A DNA stretch of 64,000 bases from the NCBI GenBank assembly GCA_052066835.1, contig JBQHRJ010000008.1; one strand, written 5' to 3'. A program made the position numbers and the translations under genes. This stretch comes from UBA2821 sp902763335. Its GTDB lineage: Bacteria > Bacillota > Clostridia > Lachnospirales > Lachnospiraceae. This document shows, one piece after another, positions 47,747 through 57,832 of this stretch. Under the pieces are notes generated by a model that was not told the origin of the DNA, did not search any database, and saw only the letters and a program-made list of their open reading frames with translations. How positions within the stretch are numbered: the stretch's first letter is position 1; the number at the start of each line of letters is the position of its first letter.

Positions 47747-48087
47747 TCACTGAGCAGTACCCACAAAATAGTTCCACCTACAACAACATATTTCAGAACC
47801 TCTATGACAAAGGAGCAGCCTTTTTGCTGACTGCTCCCACATACGAAACACTATTTACATTCTTCCTAAACTTCTATACACAGTATCCAGAAATGTCTGC
47901 AATTATCTTCACAAGCTCAACTGACATACCTAAAACCTTTATATTATTAAATATATGTCTTCTCACCAAGAGCAGAATCAACAATTTATTCTGCAACTTT
48001 TGACCATTTTTAATTCTTATTTGGCACGAAATTCTTTGAAACTAGTTTATAATGAGGATATGAAAACAACGAAAGGAGATTTTTAAA
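47747..48087. other. Intergenic DNA after conjugative-element fragments
   Basis: No gene over 30 codons with a ribosome binding site. One hairpin, GGAGCAG...CTGCTCC at 47812-47838. A TATAAT at about 48050 may serve the small gene at 48088; no well-spaced -35 is seen (TTGGCA is 21 bp away). Confidence 0.5.
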
Positions 48088-48171
48088 ATGAAAAAGAAAA
48101 TTACAATATTTATCAATGATTTACTTGCTTTCTACTCAATATATTTTAGCAATCATATCTATCGCTTCTAA
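48088..48171 (+). CDS. Predicted 27-residue peptide gene with strong ribosome binding site
   Basis: GAAAGGAG lies 9 nt before ATG 48088. The product starts MKKKITIFINDLLAFYSIYF and is hydrophobic, aromatic and basic, 27 residues in all. A 7-bp hairpin (CGTTTGT/ACAAACG, 48184-48210) with a T-rich tail follows, as a terminator would. It could be a membrane-active or signalling peptide. Its start resembles AgrD-type peptides (MKKKIT), but it has no Cys or following Agr genes, so it is not called as one. It might also be the start of a decayed gene. Confidence 0.4.
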   Translation: MKKKITIFINDLLAFYSIYFSNHIYRF

Positions 48172-48265
48172 CCTTTAAACACATCGTTTGTCAATTATCA
48201 ACAACAAACGTATTATTATTTTATTGACAATCATATTTGTGTAGTGATAAATTTACTAATAACTA

Positions 48266-48640
48266 TTAATACAATTCTATTGGAAGACCATCTGGGTCAC
48301 GAAAAAAAGTCATTCTTTTTTGTGTGTACTCGTCTAATCTAATTTTTTCAGTTTGGATTCCTTTTAAATTCAAACTTTTTACAGTTTCTTCAATATTTTC
48401 TACTTTAAAAGCTAAATGTCGCAATCCACAAGCCTCTGGTTCTGTTACTCTATCAGGTACGTTTTCCATACCAAATATTTCAAGCTCAATATCGCCCATC
48501 TTCAAGTCTAATTTATAATCATTTCTCTCTTTTCTATAATTCTCCCTTATAATAGGTAGTCCTAATTGCTCCACATAGAATTTTTTTGATTTCTCATAAT
48601 CGGACACAATAATTGCAACATGATGTATTGAATCAAACAT
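48266..48640 (-). CDS. VOC-family (glyoxalase/YaeR-like) metalloprotein
   Basis: 124 aa. VOC fold with metal-binding residues typical of glyoxalase I relatives: His7 (IHHVAI), Glu in ELEIF, His in LRHLAF and the final Glu in PIELY. The N-terminus (MFDSIHHVAIIVSDYEKSKK) and DPDGLPIE end match the YaeR/gloA2 group. It likely isomerises or handles a small thiol adduct; with methylglyoxal synthase next to it, methylglyoxal detoxification is a reasonable inference. It is 61 nt after mgsA in the same direction. Confidence 0.85.
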   Translation of the reverse strand: MFDSIHHVAIIVSDYEKSKKFYVEQLGLPIIRENYRKERNDYKLDLKMGDIELEIFGMENVPDRVTEPEACGLRHLAFKVENIEETVKSLNLKGIQTEKIRLDEYTQKRMTFFRDPDGLPIELY

Positions 48641-48701
48641 AGCCTATCAACTCCTTGTCTTATCGCAATCTATTTATAAATTACACAAATATATGTACGT
48701 A

Positions 48702-49178
48702 TTAAGCCTTTTCAAATTCTTTAACTCTATTCTCAATTGTATTTTTAAAGTTTTCAACCTGATGAATATACTCTTCATCCATCAATGAAGACTTAATAAG
48801 GAAATCTGCTGTTGCTTTATTATTTGCAATTGGAATATCATATACTTGTGCAATTCGTAAAAGCGCTTTCACATCCGGGTCATGTGGCTGAGCTGCAAGT
48901 GGGTCAGAAAAGAAAATTACCATGTCTATATTTCCTTCGACAATCTTTCCACCTATCTGCTGGTCTCCACCTAATGGTCCACTATTATATCCTCTTATCT
49001 CTAAACCTACACAATCTGCTATCATTCTAGCAGTTGTGCCTGTTCCAGATAATTTATGTTTGCTCAAAATATCCTTGTTTGCATGACACCATTTAATAAT
49101 CTCATCTTTCTTTCCATCATGAGCTATTAAAGCTATTCTCTTTTGCCGTTTAATTGTCATTTCTACAAAATCAACCAT
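48702..49178 (-). CDS. mgsA: Methylglyoxal synthase
   Basis: 158 aa from ATG 49178 (AAAGGA 6 nt upstream). Contains IALIAHDGKKDE (His and Asp that hold phosphate), SGTGTTA, GPLGGDQQIG with the catalytic Asp, and FFSDPLAAQPHDPDVKALLR. Converts dihydroxyacetone phosphate to methylglyoxal, a bypass that relieves sugar-phosphate excess. Placed at the end of a lactose/galactose operon, it could drain triose phosphate during rapid sugar use. Confidence 0.93.
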   Translation of the reverse strand: MVDFVEMTIKRQKRIALIAHDGKKDEIIKWCHANKDILSKHKLSGTGTTARMIADCVGLEIRGYNSGPLGGDQQIGGKIVEGNIDMVIFFSDPLAAQPHDPDVKALLRIAQVYDIPIANNKATADFLIKSSLMDEEYIHQVENFKNTIENRVKEFEKA

Positions 49179-49218
49179 ATGCATTCCTTTCTGCTTAATA
49201 TAAAGCTTTTAAAACACG

Positions 49219-50268
49219 TTACTGTAACTCAAACTTATATACTGTTCTTGAAACAAATTTAGTTCCTGCTTCTAATAAAGGGCTTGGAAATCTCTTATCA
49301 TTACATGAATTAGGATAAAATTGTGTTTCAAGACATATTCCACTATGCTTCCCATATGTAGAACCATCTTTTCCGGCTTGTCCGTTTAAAAAGTTACCTG
49401 TATAAATTTGTAATCCACATAAATCTGATAACACCGTCATACTAATGCCAGATTCTGATGAATACAGCTTTGCAACTTTTTTTAATGTTCTGTCATTCTT
49501 AAAGATGTAATTATGGTCGTATCCGTTAGCAGTTCTCAAAGGCAAATATTCGCTATCAATATCTAAACCTATCTTTTTCTTCTTACGAAAATCCATTGGT
49601 GTACCACTAACCCCTATAATGTCACCTGTTGGAATCATTTCTTTATCTATATCCAAAAAAGAATCTGAATAAATTTCCAGTTCATGTTCCAATATAGTTC
49701 CGCTGCTATGTCCATCTAAATTGAAGTATGTATGATTTGTTGGATTAACAATAGTTGTTTTATCACTGCTCATAACATAATCAATCATTAATTCATTATT
49801 CTTTGTAAGAGTATATCGAATAGTCTGCTCTAAATCTCCCGGAAAGCCTTGCTCTAAATGTGGACTTACTCGATGAAACTCAACATATTCACCACTATCA
49901 TCTGCACCTTTTTCTGAATAATACATTTGACAATGTGACCTTTTAAATCCGCTATGAAGATTGTTGTTTCCCTCATTAGCATCCAACTTATAATCCACAC
50001 CTTCAATATTTACGCATGCACCTTTAATTCTATTAGCATTTCTTCCAACATACGCTCCCATTCCGGTTTCTGTATCAAAGTAGTCTTCCACTTTTTCAAA
50101 TCCAAGAGTAACATCCCTTTTTATACCTTCTTTATCTATAATTGATATAGCCAATATTAATGCTCCTAAATCTGAAACCTCTACTTGCATTCCACTTTTA
50201 TTTTCAAGTAAGAATTTACTAACAATATCACCATTTTGAGTTTCTCCAAAATATTTTCTTTCTATCAT
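49219..50268 (-). CDS. galM: Aldose 1-epimerase (galactose mutarotase)
   Basis: 349 aa from ATG 50268. GalM fold with catalytic pair His (NHTYFNLDGH) and Glu (HSGICLETQFYP), and substrate residues in NRIKGACVNIEGVDYKLDAN, GFKR and GYDHNYIFK. It interconverts alpha and beta galactose released by beta-galactosidase. The start follows the AraC stop by 1 nt, indicating coupling. Confidence 0.92.
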   Translation of the reverse strand: MIERKYFGETQNGDIVSKFLLENKSGMQVEVSDLGALILAISIIDKEGIKRDVTLGFEKVEDYFDTETGMGAYVGRNANRIKGACVNIEGVDYKLDANEGNNNLHSGFKRSHCQMYYSEKGADDSGEYVEFHRVSPHLEQGFPGDLEQTIRYTLTKNNELMIDYVMSSDKTTIVNPTNHTYFNLDGHSSGTILEHELEIYSDSFLDIDKEMIPTGDIIGVSGTPMDFRKKKKIGLDIDSEYLPLRTANGYDHNYIFKNDRTLKKVAKLYSSESGISMTVLSDLCGLQIYTGNFLNGQAGKDGSTYGKHSGICLETQFYPNSCNDKRFPSPLLEAGTKFVSRTVYKFELQ

Positions 50269-50269
50269 C

Positions 50270-51115
50270 TTAGACAACACTCTCCTTACTTCTCTTACTA
50301 TGCATTCTGTTTCGATATTCCCTTGGTGTCATCTTGTATCTATCCTTAAATACACGGTTAAATGTACGCTGACTTTCAAAGCCTGCATCAAGACTTATAT
50401 TAGTTATAGACTCATTAGTGTTCTCCAAAGCTGAAATCGCATAATTAAGTCTTATTCCATTTAAGTATTTATTAAAGTTACAATGAAATGTCTTTGCGAA
50501 CATTCGAGATAGCACATATTTGCTAACTGCTAAATCATACGCCATTTTTTCAAGATGTATATCTTCCCTGAAATTCTTTGCAATATATTCAACCGCACAG
50601 TATATTATATCGTCGCCTCCAACCAAATCTTTATCGGTCATTTCCATATCAGAAAATACATGGGCTAACATAATATGTACATATGCTTGAATTATCATTG
50701 GATTACCCTCTGTATTATTTGCCAGTGCTTTTATTGAATTTACAATGTCCATATGCACATGTTCCTTATCAATTATCGGATATACCGGGCTGTACTTTTG
50801 TAAATCCTCATAAAAATTCTGTGTTAATGATGGGTCCAAGAATAAATATATAGCCTTATTTTCTCCTTGACCAAACACTTGATAATGATGGATAACATTT
50901 GGAAATACTATGGCAAAATCACCTTGCTCCATATGAAACAATTCTTGTCCTACACCCAATTCAACTGTACCATCTGTCACATAAATTATTTCTATTGCTT
51001 CATGCAAATGTGGCGGAACATGCACAGATTTTTTCCACTCTGCCGATACTCCTTCATTTCTTTTTTCATATGTCAATGGCACAAAATCATCTCCTATATA
51101 CATGCTATCCATCAT
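50270..51115 (-). CDS. AraC-family regulator within the gal operon
   Basis: 281 aa. N-terminal cupin sugar-binding domain (HVPPHLHEAIEIIYVTDGTV; GDFAIVFPNVIHHYQ) and C-terminal double helix-turn-helix (LAVSKYVLSRMFAKTFHCNF; ITNISLDAGFESQRTFNRVF, then YKMTPREYRNR). It lies inside the operon between galT and galM. Could sense a sugar and regulate this or another sugar operon. Distinct from the divergent AraC at 59459. Confidence 0.87.
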   Translation of the reverse strand: MMDSMYIGDDFVPLTYEKRNEGVSAEWKKSVHVPPHLHEAIEIIYVTDGTVELGVGQELFHMEQGDFAIVFPNVIHHYQVFGQGENKAIYLFLDPSLTQNFYEDLQKYSPVYPIIDKEHVHMDIVNSIKALANNTEGNPMIIQAYVHIMLAHVFSDMEMTDKDLVGGDDIIYCAVEYIAKNFREDIHLEKMAYDLAVSKYVLSRMFAKTFHCNFNKYLNGIRLNYAISALENTNESITNISLDAGFESQRTFNRVFKDRYKMTPREYRNRMHSKRSKESVV

Positions 51116-51133
51116 ACTTGTTCAAATTAATAA

Positions 51134-52615
51134 CTACAAAACTGACAAAAATCTTTTAAACTGCTCCATGCCTTTTTCAGTTCTCTTAAATACACCTGCA
51201 CATTCAAGAACCTGAACAAAGCTTTTTGCAATTTCTATATGTAATACTTCCTTTATGTTATCAGAAGTAATTTCATAATTTGCATACCATTCATCTACCC
51301 ATTCTGCATGTTTGCTGATATTATCTATGGCTCTAATATCTTTTCCTGCTATAATCGCATCTGCGAGCTCTTCCATTTCTTTTTTAAGTCTTGCCGGCAA
51401 TACAGCTAATCCCATTACTTCGATTAAGCCTATATTCTCTTTTTTAATATGATGTAATTTTTCGTCCGGATGATATACACCCCAAGGTTTTTCCTCTGTG
51501 GTAATATTATTTCTAAGCACAAGGTCCATTTCGTATAACGAACCATTCATTCTTGCAATCGGTGTGATTGTATTATGTGGCACACCATCTGTTTCAGAAT
51601 ATATAAATGCCTCTTGATCGGTATATGCTCTCCAAGAATCTAAAATTCTACTTGAAAGTTCTACTATACTTTCTTTGCTTTCACTTTGTAATCTAATCAC
51701 CGACATAGGCCATTTTACAATACCAATTGTCACGTCCTCATATTTTGTCACATTAAACTTATATTCATATGGTGCCTTCGCCATAGCAAATGTATATGCT
51801 CCACCTTGGAAATGGTCATGGCTCAAAATAGAACCACCAACTATTGGTAAATCTGCATTAGAACCAATTGTATAATGTGGAAACATTGAAACAAAATCCA
51901 ATAACTTTACAAATACACTTCTATCTATCTTCATAGGTGTATGTTCTTCGTTAAATACTATGCAATGCTCATTGTAATAAACATAAGGAGAATACTGCAG
52001 AAAATAGTTCTGCTCATTTAACTTTATTGGAATAATTCTGTGGTTCTGACGAGCTGGATGAGATAATGTTCCTGCATATCCCTCATTTTCTTTGCATAAT
52101 AAACACTTAGGATATTCACTCTTACTCTGGCTTGCTGCCTTTGCAATATCTCTTGGGTCTTTCTCTGGCTTTGATAAATTAATTGTAATATCTATCTCGC
52201 CATATTCTGTATCTGCTTTCCATTTTTCATCTCTTACAATTCTGTCAACACGGATATAATTAGTGTCCTGGCTAAATCTGTAATAAAAATCTGTTGCAAG
52301 CTTTGGAGACTTTTCATATAATTCCTTAAACTTACTTCTTACGCTTGATGGCATTGGTGTTATAATTCCCATCACCTTTGTATCAAATAAATCTCTGTTT
52401 GTAATTGTATCTTCCTCAATGATTCCGTTTTCCACTGCATAATCTGTCATATCTGACAATATACAATGAATTTCTCTTACTTCCTCATCTGACCATTCAA
52501 AGCTATTTAATCCAAACACTTCTAGAAGTCGGTTGATTACAAAGACCTTGTCCTCTGCATCAATTAACCCTCTTTGGATTCCATATTTGACCAATTCAGA
52601 AATCAATTTGTTCAT
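51134..52615 (-). CDS. galT: UDP-glucose-hexose-1-phosphate uridylyltransferase, Firmicutes class
   Basis: 493 aa, the length of the GalT2 class and about 150 residues longer than E. coli GalT. Includes PKCLLCKENEGYAG, HPARQNHRIIPI and HDHFQGGAY, with the nucleotidyl-transferring His in a SHDHFQGG context. It transfers UMP from UDP-glucose to galactose-1-phosphate. Start ATG 52615 follows AAGGAGG. Leloir pathway gene, 24 nt after galE. Confidence 0.92.
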   Translation of the reverse strand: MNKLISELVKYGIQRGLIDAEDKVFVINRLLEVFGLNSFEWSDEEVREIHCILSDMTDYAVENGIIEEDTITNRDLFDTKVMGIITPMPSSVRSKFKELYEKSPKLATDFYYRFSQDTNYIRVDRIVRDEKWKADTEYGEIDITINLSKPEKDPRDIAKAASQSKSEYPKCLLCKENEGYAGTLSHPARQNHRIIPIKLNEQNYFLQYSPYVYYNEHCIVFNEEHTPMKIDRSVFVKLLDFVSMFPHYTIGSNADLPIVGGSILSHDHFQGGAYTFAMAKAPYEYKFNVTKYEDVTIGIVKWPMSVIRLQSESKESIVELSSRILDSWRAYTDQEAFIYSETDGVPHNTITPIARMNGSLYEMDLVLRNNITTEEKPWGVYHPDEKLHHIKKENIGLIEVMGLAVLPARLKKEMEELADAIIAGKDIRAIDNISKHAEWVDEWYANYEITSDNIKEVLHIEIAKSFVQVLECAGVFKRTEKGMEQFKRFLSVL

Positions 52616-52639
52616 ATCAAAAACCTCCTTCCATTTATC

Positions 52640-53623
52640 CTAGTATCCGCTTGGATGATTTACATGCCATTCCCACGCAGTCTTAATGATTACACTTAAA
52701 TCTGCAAATTGTGGTTTCCAACCAAGTACGTTCTTTGCTTTATCGCTTGAAGCAATAAGTACCGATGGGTCTCCTGCTCTTCTTTGTTCTTCCTTTGCTG
52801 GAATTGGATGCTTTGTTACTTCTCTTGCTGTTTCAATTACTTCTTTAACAGTGAAGCCTACACCATTACCTAAGTTAAACACATCGCTTTCTCCACCTTT
52901 AGCAAGATATTCCATAGCAAGAATATGTGCCTGTGCTAAATCGTTTACATGAATATAATCTCTTACACATGTTCCATCCTTTGTATCATAATCATTTCCG
53001 TATACAGAAATAAATTCTCTCTTACCGTTAGGAACCTGTAAAATCAATGGAATCAAATGTGTTTCCGGATTATGTGCTTCACCAATAAGTCCATTTGGAT
53101 GTGCTCCACATGCGTTAAAATATCTGAGTGATACATATCTTAAATCATGTGCTTTAGATGTCCATTTAAACATCTTTTCCATAGATAACTTTGTCTCACC
53201 ATAACAGTTCGTTGGCTCTGTTCTGTCTGATTCCATAATTGGAATCCTTTCCGGTTCTCCATAAGTTGCTGCTGTTGATGAAAATACGATTTTATCAATT
53301 CCATGCTGTACCATACTCTCTAGTAATACTTCTGTACCGCACAAATTGTTATTATAGTACTTCAATGGGTCAACCATACTTTCTCCAACCTGTGAGCATG
53401 CTGCAAAATGAATAATTCCATCAATCTTTTCTTTGCTAAATACATCATCTAAAAAAGCCTTATCTCTGATGTCACCCTCATAGAACTTTGCCTGTGGATG
53501 AACAGCTTCCTTAAATCCTGTTAATAAATTATCAATCACGATAACCTCATGACCTGCATCAATAAGTTCATATACTGTATGGGAACCAATATATCCAGCT
53601 CCACCTAATACTAATATTCTCAT
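52640..53623 (-). CDS. galE: UDP-glucose 4-epimerase
   Basis: 327 aa. NAD-binding GGAGYIGSH at 7-15, catalytic Ser/Thr (FSSTAATYG), and YGETK as the YxxxK motif. DGTCVRDYIHVNDLA follows. Interconverts UDP-galactose and UDP-glucose, closing the Leloir pathway. 19 nt after galK. Confidence 0.94.
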   Translation of the reverse strand: MRILVLGGAGYIGSHTVYELIDAGHEVIVIDNLLTGFKEAVHPQAKFYEGDIRDKAFLDDVFSKEKIDGIIHFAACSQVGESMVDPLKYYNNNLCGTEVLLESMVQHGIDKIVFSSTAATYGEPERIPIMESDRTEPTNCYGETKLSMEKMFKWTSKAHDLRYVSLRYFNACGAHPNGLIGEAHNPETHLIPLILQVPNGKREFISVYGNDYDTKDGTCVRDYIHVNDLAQAHILAMEYLAKGGESDVFNLGNGVGFTVKEVIETAREVTKHPIPAKEEQRRAGDPSVLIASSDKAKNVLGWKPQFADLSVIIKTAWEWHVNHPSGY

Positions 53624-53642
53624 AATATAAACACCTGCTTTC

Positions 53643-54920
53643 CTAAACTACCTGTATGCCACCATATTTTCTAATTCTTAAGTCGCTACAAGCTCCTTTT
53701 CCAAATACTAAATTCATATTCTTTTTATATTCATCTACATATTCATTTTTAACGAATGCCTGTATAGTTCCTGCAAAGCCACCACCATGTACTCTGCTTA
53801 CACCATTATTCTGTAACACAACATCGCTTGTTGCCAATGCCACAGATATATTCTGGTTGTTTACATCACTGTTTGAATATACATTCTGTAAATACTTATA
53901 AGAAGAATCTCCTGATGCCTTTACTAAATTTAAAAATCCTACAAAATCTCCGGTTTTTAAAGCTTCAACTTCACAAGTTACTCTGTCATTCTCACTTACA
54001 AAATGTAACGCTCTAAGTACACTTCTGTCGCCAAATTCTGAACGTAACGCTTGAATTTCTCTGATAATGTCCTGTGCTGTGATTCCTCTTAATACTTCTT
54101 TACCAAAGTGTTTTGCAACCTGCTTCATTTCTTTTGGTACTGCAGCATACTCATCTGTCAAATCAGCATGTGAACCCTTGGTATCAGTAATACATAAGCT
54201 GTAACCATACTTTTCCATATCAAACTCAACTTTTTCTACAACCGGCTTGCTTGTGTTTTCAAAGTCAATATATACAAGATTTCCCACTGAGCATGCCATC
54301 TGGTCCATAAGTCCACAAGGCTTTCCAAAATAAATATTTTCTGCATACTGACCTATAATAGCAATATCAATTGCTGATACGCTCATATTGTTATACAATC
54401 CAGATAAAATAGTGCCAATTAATGTTTCAAAAGCAGCTGATGAAGATAATCCAGCTCCTATCAATACATCACTTGTAACATATGCTTTAAAACCACCAAC
54501 TTGAAACTTTCTATTTAAGAATCCTGAAACAACACCTTTAATCAATGCTGTAGTTGTTTCTTTTTCTTCTTCCTTTAATAGAATATCATCAAGAGATATT
54601 ACTATCTCATCATAGTTGTCTGAAACAAGTCGAATTGTATTGTCATCTGTAGCTCTTACAACTCCAAGGCTGTCAAGGTTAATAGATGTAGCTAACACCT
54701 TGCCATGCTGATGGTCAGTATGATTTCCACCAACTTCGCTTCTACCCGGTGCACTAAATAATACTACTTCTCCCGCATCGTATAAGTCTTCGAATTTTTT
54801 AATTGCTACTATATATCTATTTCTTTGATAATCCATAAGCTTATTATCTACATAAATATCTAGCAATCTATCATCCAACTCACCATTTTGCAATTTTTCA
54901 ATCAATGTTTGTGTATTCAT
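53643..54920 (-). CDS. galK: Galactokinase (GHMP family)
   Basis: 425 aa. Motif 1 APGRSEVGGNHTDHQHG, motif 2 IGAGLSSSAAFET (ATP loop) and motif 3 RVHGGGFAGTIQAF, all intact. The signature usually reads GRxNxIGEHxD; here GRSEVGGNHTD occurs, as in other Firmicute galactokinases. Phosphorylates galactose at C1. Preceded by lacM with about 44 nt. Confidence 0.93.
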   Translation of the reverse strand: MNTQTLIEKLQNGELDDRLLDIYVDNKLMDYQRNRYIVAIKKFEDLYDAGEVVLFSAPGRSEVGGNHTDHQHGKVLATSINLDSLGVVRATDDNTIRLVSDNYDEIVISLDDILLKEEEKETTTALIKGVVSGFLNRKFQVGGFKAYVTSDVLIGAGLSSSAAFETLIGTILSGLYNNMSVSAIDIAIIGQYAENIYFGKPCGLMDQMACSVGNLVYIDFENTSKPVVEKVEFDMEKYGYSLCITDTKGSHADLTDEYAAVPKEMKQVAKHFGKEVLRGITAQDIIREIQALRSEFGDRSVLRALHFVSENDRVTCEVEALKTGDFVGFLNLVKASGDSSYKYLQNVYSNSDVNNQNISVALATSDVVLQNNGVSRVHGGGFAGTIQAFVKNEYVDEYKKNMNLVFGKGACSDLRIRKYGGIQVV

Positions 54921-54964
54921 TGTAAAAACCTCTTTTCTATAACTTCATAATCAGTTACATCTGC

Positions 54965-55921
54965 TTAACATATCTTAAATGAATATGTTATATCTTTTCC
55001 TGCATCGATATGGTAAGCCTCTTCTACATCACTTCCCCATGTATCAATACCACCAACACCTCTAACAGCTCCGTATACACATAACACTGTTCTTCTAGCA
55101 GGTGGAAGCTCTTCATGATGTGTTGCGTTTTCTATTTCTAATGCTGTATATGGTAAACAAGAAAATGCTATTTCTTTATCTGTTTTTTCAAGTCTTAATA
55201 CCTGTAGTGAAATATCCTTTCTCGCATTGTTAAGACTTGTATGTCTAACGATTTCTACCCAATCTACATCCATTCTAACGCCACATTCCTGTGGAACAAT
55301 GTATGGTGTAAGGCTTAAATCATCAACTTCATATATGCCCTTTGTTGCACCTTTTTTTCTGTCTGGATATGTTTCACCGGATAATCCATTGTATATATAC
55401 TTATCTGCTAAAGTTGGCATTATAAATCTTAAGCCGAACACTGGCAATTCCGGAAGTCCCTTCACGCCAACATAATGCACATTCACTGTAATGTTTCCTT
55501 TATTATTAACTGTATATGTGACAATTACTGTTGTAGTCGGATTAATGATTGTCTGATAAGTGAATTTCACACTTACCTCACTTGCATATACATCTGAACC
55601 ATATTTGTTATTATCAGGCGCAATCGGCTTTCCCTGTGATTCGCCATCTGTAATTACTTCAATATCAATACAGTCTATAAATGTATCTGCAGCAATCCAA
55701 TTACCACTCTTAATATGGAACTTACTTCCTCTGTCATTATCAGTTAAAGCTCTCCAAAATGTAGGCTTTGGGCAACGATATAACCATTCATAACCATTTT
55801 TTACAATTGACTCCAAACCGCCCTGTGCATAGGAGAATATATAATCATATCCTTCTCCGTGTACTCCAAGTGTGTAATCTCCATATACAACTCTAATTTC
55901 TTTCTTATTTGTACAATCCAT
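54965..55921 (-). CDS. lacM: Beta-galactosidase small subunit
   Basis: 318 aa, the length of LacM from lactobacilli. Corresponds to the C-terminal (Bgal_small) domain of LacZ: FWRALTDNDRG, PVFGLRFIMP, YNGLSGETYPDRKKGATKGIY, in part YNGLSGETYPDRKKG, and YVVPQECG-like PYIVPQECGVRMDVDW. Completes the active site of LacL. Its start lies 17 nt inside lacL, so the two are coupled to make equal amounts. The split is a known natural form and not a frameshift: the overlap and site are regular. Confidence 0.88.
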   Translation of the reverse strand: MDCTNKKEIRVVYGDYTLGVHGEGYDYIFSYAQGGLESIVKNGYEWLYRCPKPTFWRALTDNDRGSKFHIKSGNWIAADTFIDCIDIEVITDGESQGKPIAPDNNKYGSDVYASEVSVKFTYQTIINPTTTVIVTYTVNNKGNITVNVHYVGVKGLPELPVFGLRFIMPTLADKYIYNGLSGETYPDRKKGATKGIYEVDDLSLTPYIVPQECGVRMDVDWVEIVRHTSLNNARKDISLQVLRLEKTDKEIAFSCLPYTALEIENATHHEELPPARRTVLCVYGAVRGVGGIDTWGSDVEEAYHIDAGKDITYSFKIC

Positions 55922-57806
55922 AAAAATACCTCACTTCCTGCATTGCTGGTTTTTCTCTACGGTCAGCAAAAACGATTCCGTCAGCTGAGAACTCATAATC
56001 AGATGGCTTATCATCGAAATCTCCACCATATCTTAATACTTCTCTTCCTGTAACTTCATCTTTTACTAAAAGTGCCTGGTCAATAAAATCCCATATATAT
56101 CCACCCTGATACATCTCGTACTTATCAATAAGATTCATATACGAATCAAGTTCACCCATTGAATTACCCATATCATGCATAAACTCACATAAAATATATG
56201 GTTTCTTTGGATTGTTACTTAAATATTCTTCAATTTCATATGGCTTAGCATACATACGGCTTTCCACATCTGATATTGTATCTTCGTATTCTCTTGTGTA
56301 GTATGAGCCTTCATAATGTACTAATCTTCCATCATTCTGCTCTTTGAAATAAGTATTCATAGCTTCAATATCATCTCCACCATAAGACTCATTTCCTAGT
56401 GACCAGAAAATAATTGATGTGTGATTCTTGAATGTTTCATAATTACTTCTTGCTCGGTCAACTACCGCTTCTCTCCACTGTGGTACAGAACCCGGTACAT
56501 TCCAAGATGGCTCAATAGCTCCTAACTTCTGCCATGAACCATGACCTTCTAAGTTAGTCTCTGCCATTACATATATTCCAGCCTCATCACACATATAGTA
56601 CCAAGGAATCTGGTCAGGATAATGACATGTTCTTACTGAATTGATATTATTTCTCTTTATACAAGAAATATCTGAAACCATATCTTCTATACTAATATTT
56701 CTTCCTGTCTTTGGATTCCATTCATGTCTGTTTATACCAACTATTACAAGTCTTTTTCCATTTAAGTACATAACCTTATCAATAATCTCTATTCTTCTAA
56801 AGCCAACGCTATATGGAACAACTTCTAATATTTCTCCATCTGCACTTCTTACTTCAAGAACTATTTTATAAAGGTAAGGACTGTGATTATCCCAAGCTTT
56901 TACTTCTGTTACATCTTCTGAGATAAAACCAATAAGCTTACCATCTTTTTCTTCTAATGCTATGTTGCTTTCCAATACTACTTTATCTGTAATATCCTTC
57001 ATAACTAAATGAACTGATACATCTTTGCTGGCAATAGATGAAACTTTAACTGTTGCTTCAAGCTTTCCACTTTCATTATCGCTATTTAATATTGGATTAA
57101 GCCACATATCTTCAACATGAACATCCGGAATAGCCCTTAATGATACATTTCTAAATATTCCAAAGAATCTAAAGAAATCCTGGTCCTCTAAAAATGCTGC
57201 TGTACACATCTTGTGAACTTCAACCGCCAATACATTACCCTTTTCTCTGATATATGGTGTTAAATCAAATTCAGATGGTGTAAAGCTATCTTCTGCATAA
57301 CCAACAAACTGTCCATTAAGCCACAAATACATTGCCTGTTCTACACCTTCAAAGCAAATAGAAATTCGCTTGCCACAAAGTGCTTCGTCTAAATCAAATC
57401 GAGTAACGTATGATCCTACCGGATTATACTCTGCTTCACTAAACATTCCTGCACCGGAAATATTATTACCGCATGTATAAGCTCCTCTTCTATATGTTTT
57501 ACCTTCCCATGGGTACATTGTATTTATATATCTAATCTGGTCATAACCTGCAAGTTCGATGTGACCCGGAACCATAATCTTGTCAAATCCACTGATGTCA
57601 TAATCTTCTTCATAAAACTTTTTCGGTCTGCTCATTGCATTTTTACTAAAACTAAAACTCCACTGTCCATTTAAAGACTGTACTAATCTCTGATTCTGCT
57701 CTTCCATATCCTCATAATTCAAAAAATAATTATGGTCACTATGAGCTGCACTCTGATTTATTCTAAATATCTCAGGATTATCTAACCATTTAATATCTGC
57801 GTTCAT
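55905..57806 (-). CDS. lacL: Beta-galactosidase large subunit (GH2)
   Basis: 633 aa, the size of LacL. GH2 sugar-binding, Ig-like and TIM-barrel domains: NGQWSFSF, ICFEGVEQAMYLWLNGQFVG, EDSFTPSEFDLT, GINRHEWNPKTGR, RTCHYPDQIPWYYMCDEAG, acid/base Glu in WSLGNESYGG, nucleophile Glu in PYILCEFMHDMGNS. Cleaves lactose to glucose and galactose in the cytoplasm. Works with LacM. Comes 59 nt after lacS with a small hairpin between. Confidence 0.92.
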   Translation of the reverse strand: MNADIKWLDNPEIFRINQSAAHSDHNYFLNYEDMEEQNQRLVQSLNGQWSFSFSKNAMSRPKKFYEEDYDISGFDKIMVPGHIELAGYDQIRYINTMYPWEGKTYRRGAYTCGNNISGAGMFSEAEYNPVGSYVTRFDLDEALCGKRISICFEGVEQAMYLWLNGQFVGYAEDSFTPSEFDLTPYIREKGNVLAVEVHKMCTAAFLEDQDFFRFFGIFRNVSLRAIPDVHVEDMWLNPILNSDNESGKLEATVKVSSIASKDVSVHLVMKDITDKVVLESNIALEEKDGKLIGFISEDVTEVKAWDNHSPYLYKIVLEVRSADGEILEVVPYSVGFRRIEIIDKVMYLNGKRLVIVGINRHEWNPKTGRNISIEDMVSDISCIKRNNINSVRTCHYPDQIPWYYMCDEAGIYVMAETNLEGHGSWQKLGAIEPSWNVPGSVPQWREAVVDRARSNYETFKNHTSIIFWSLGNESYGGDDIEAMNTYFKEQNDGRLVHYEGSYYTREYEDTISDVESRMYAKPYEIEEYLSNNPKKPYILCEFMHDMGNSMGELDSYMNLIDKYEMYQGGYIWDFIDQALLVKDEVTGREVLRYGGDFDDKPSDYEFSADGIVFADRREKPAMQEVRYFYGLYK

Positions 57807-57832
57807 ATTTATTCCTCACTTTCTACATATAG

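Noticed and set aside
48088..48171. AgrD-like autoinducer peptide
   Set aside because: The N-terminus is similar but no Cys or Ser ring residue in the right place and no agrB/C/A genes are present.
54965..57806. lacL and lacM as a frameshifted lacZ
   Set aside because: Lengths and the 17-nt overlap with its own start match the natural two-subunit LacL/LacM enzyme.
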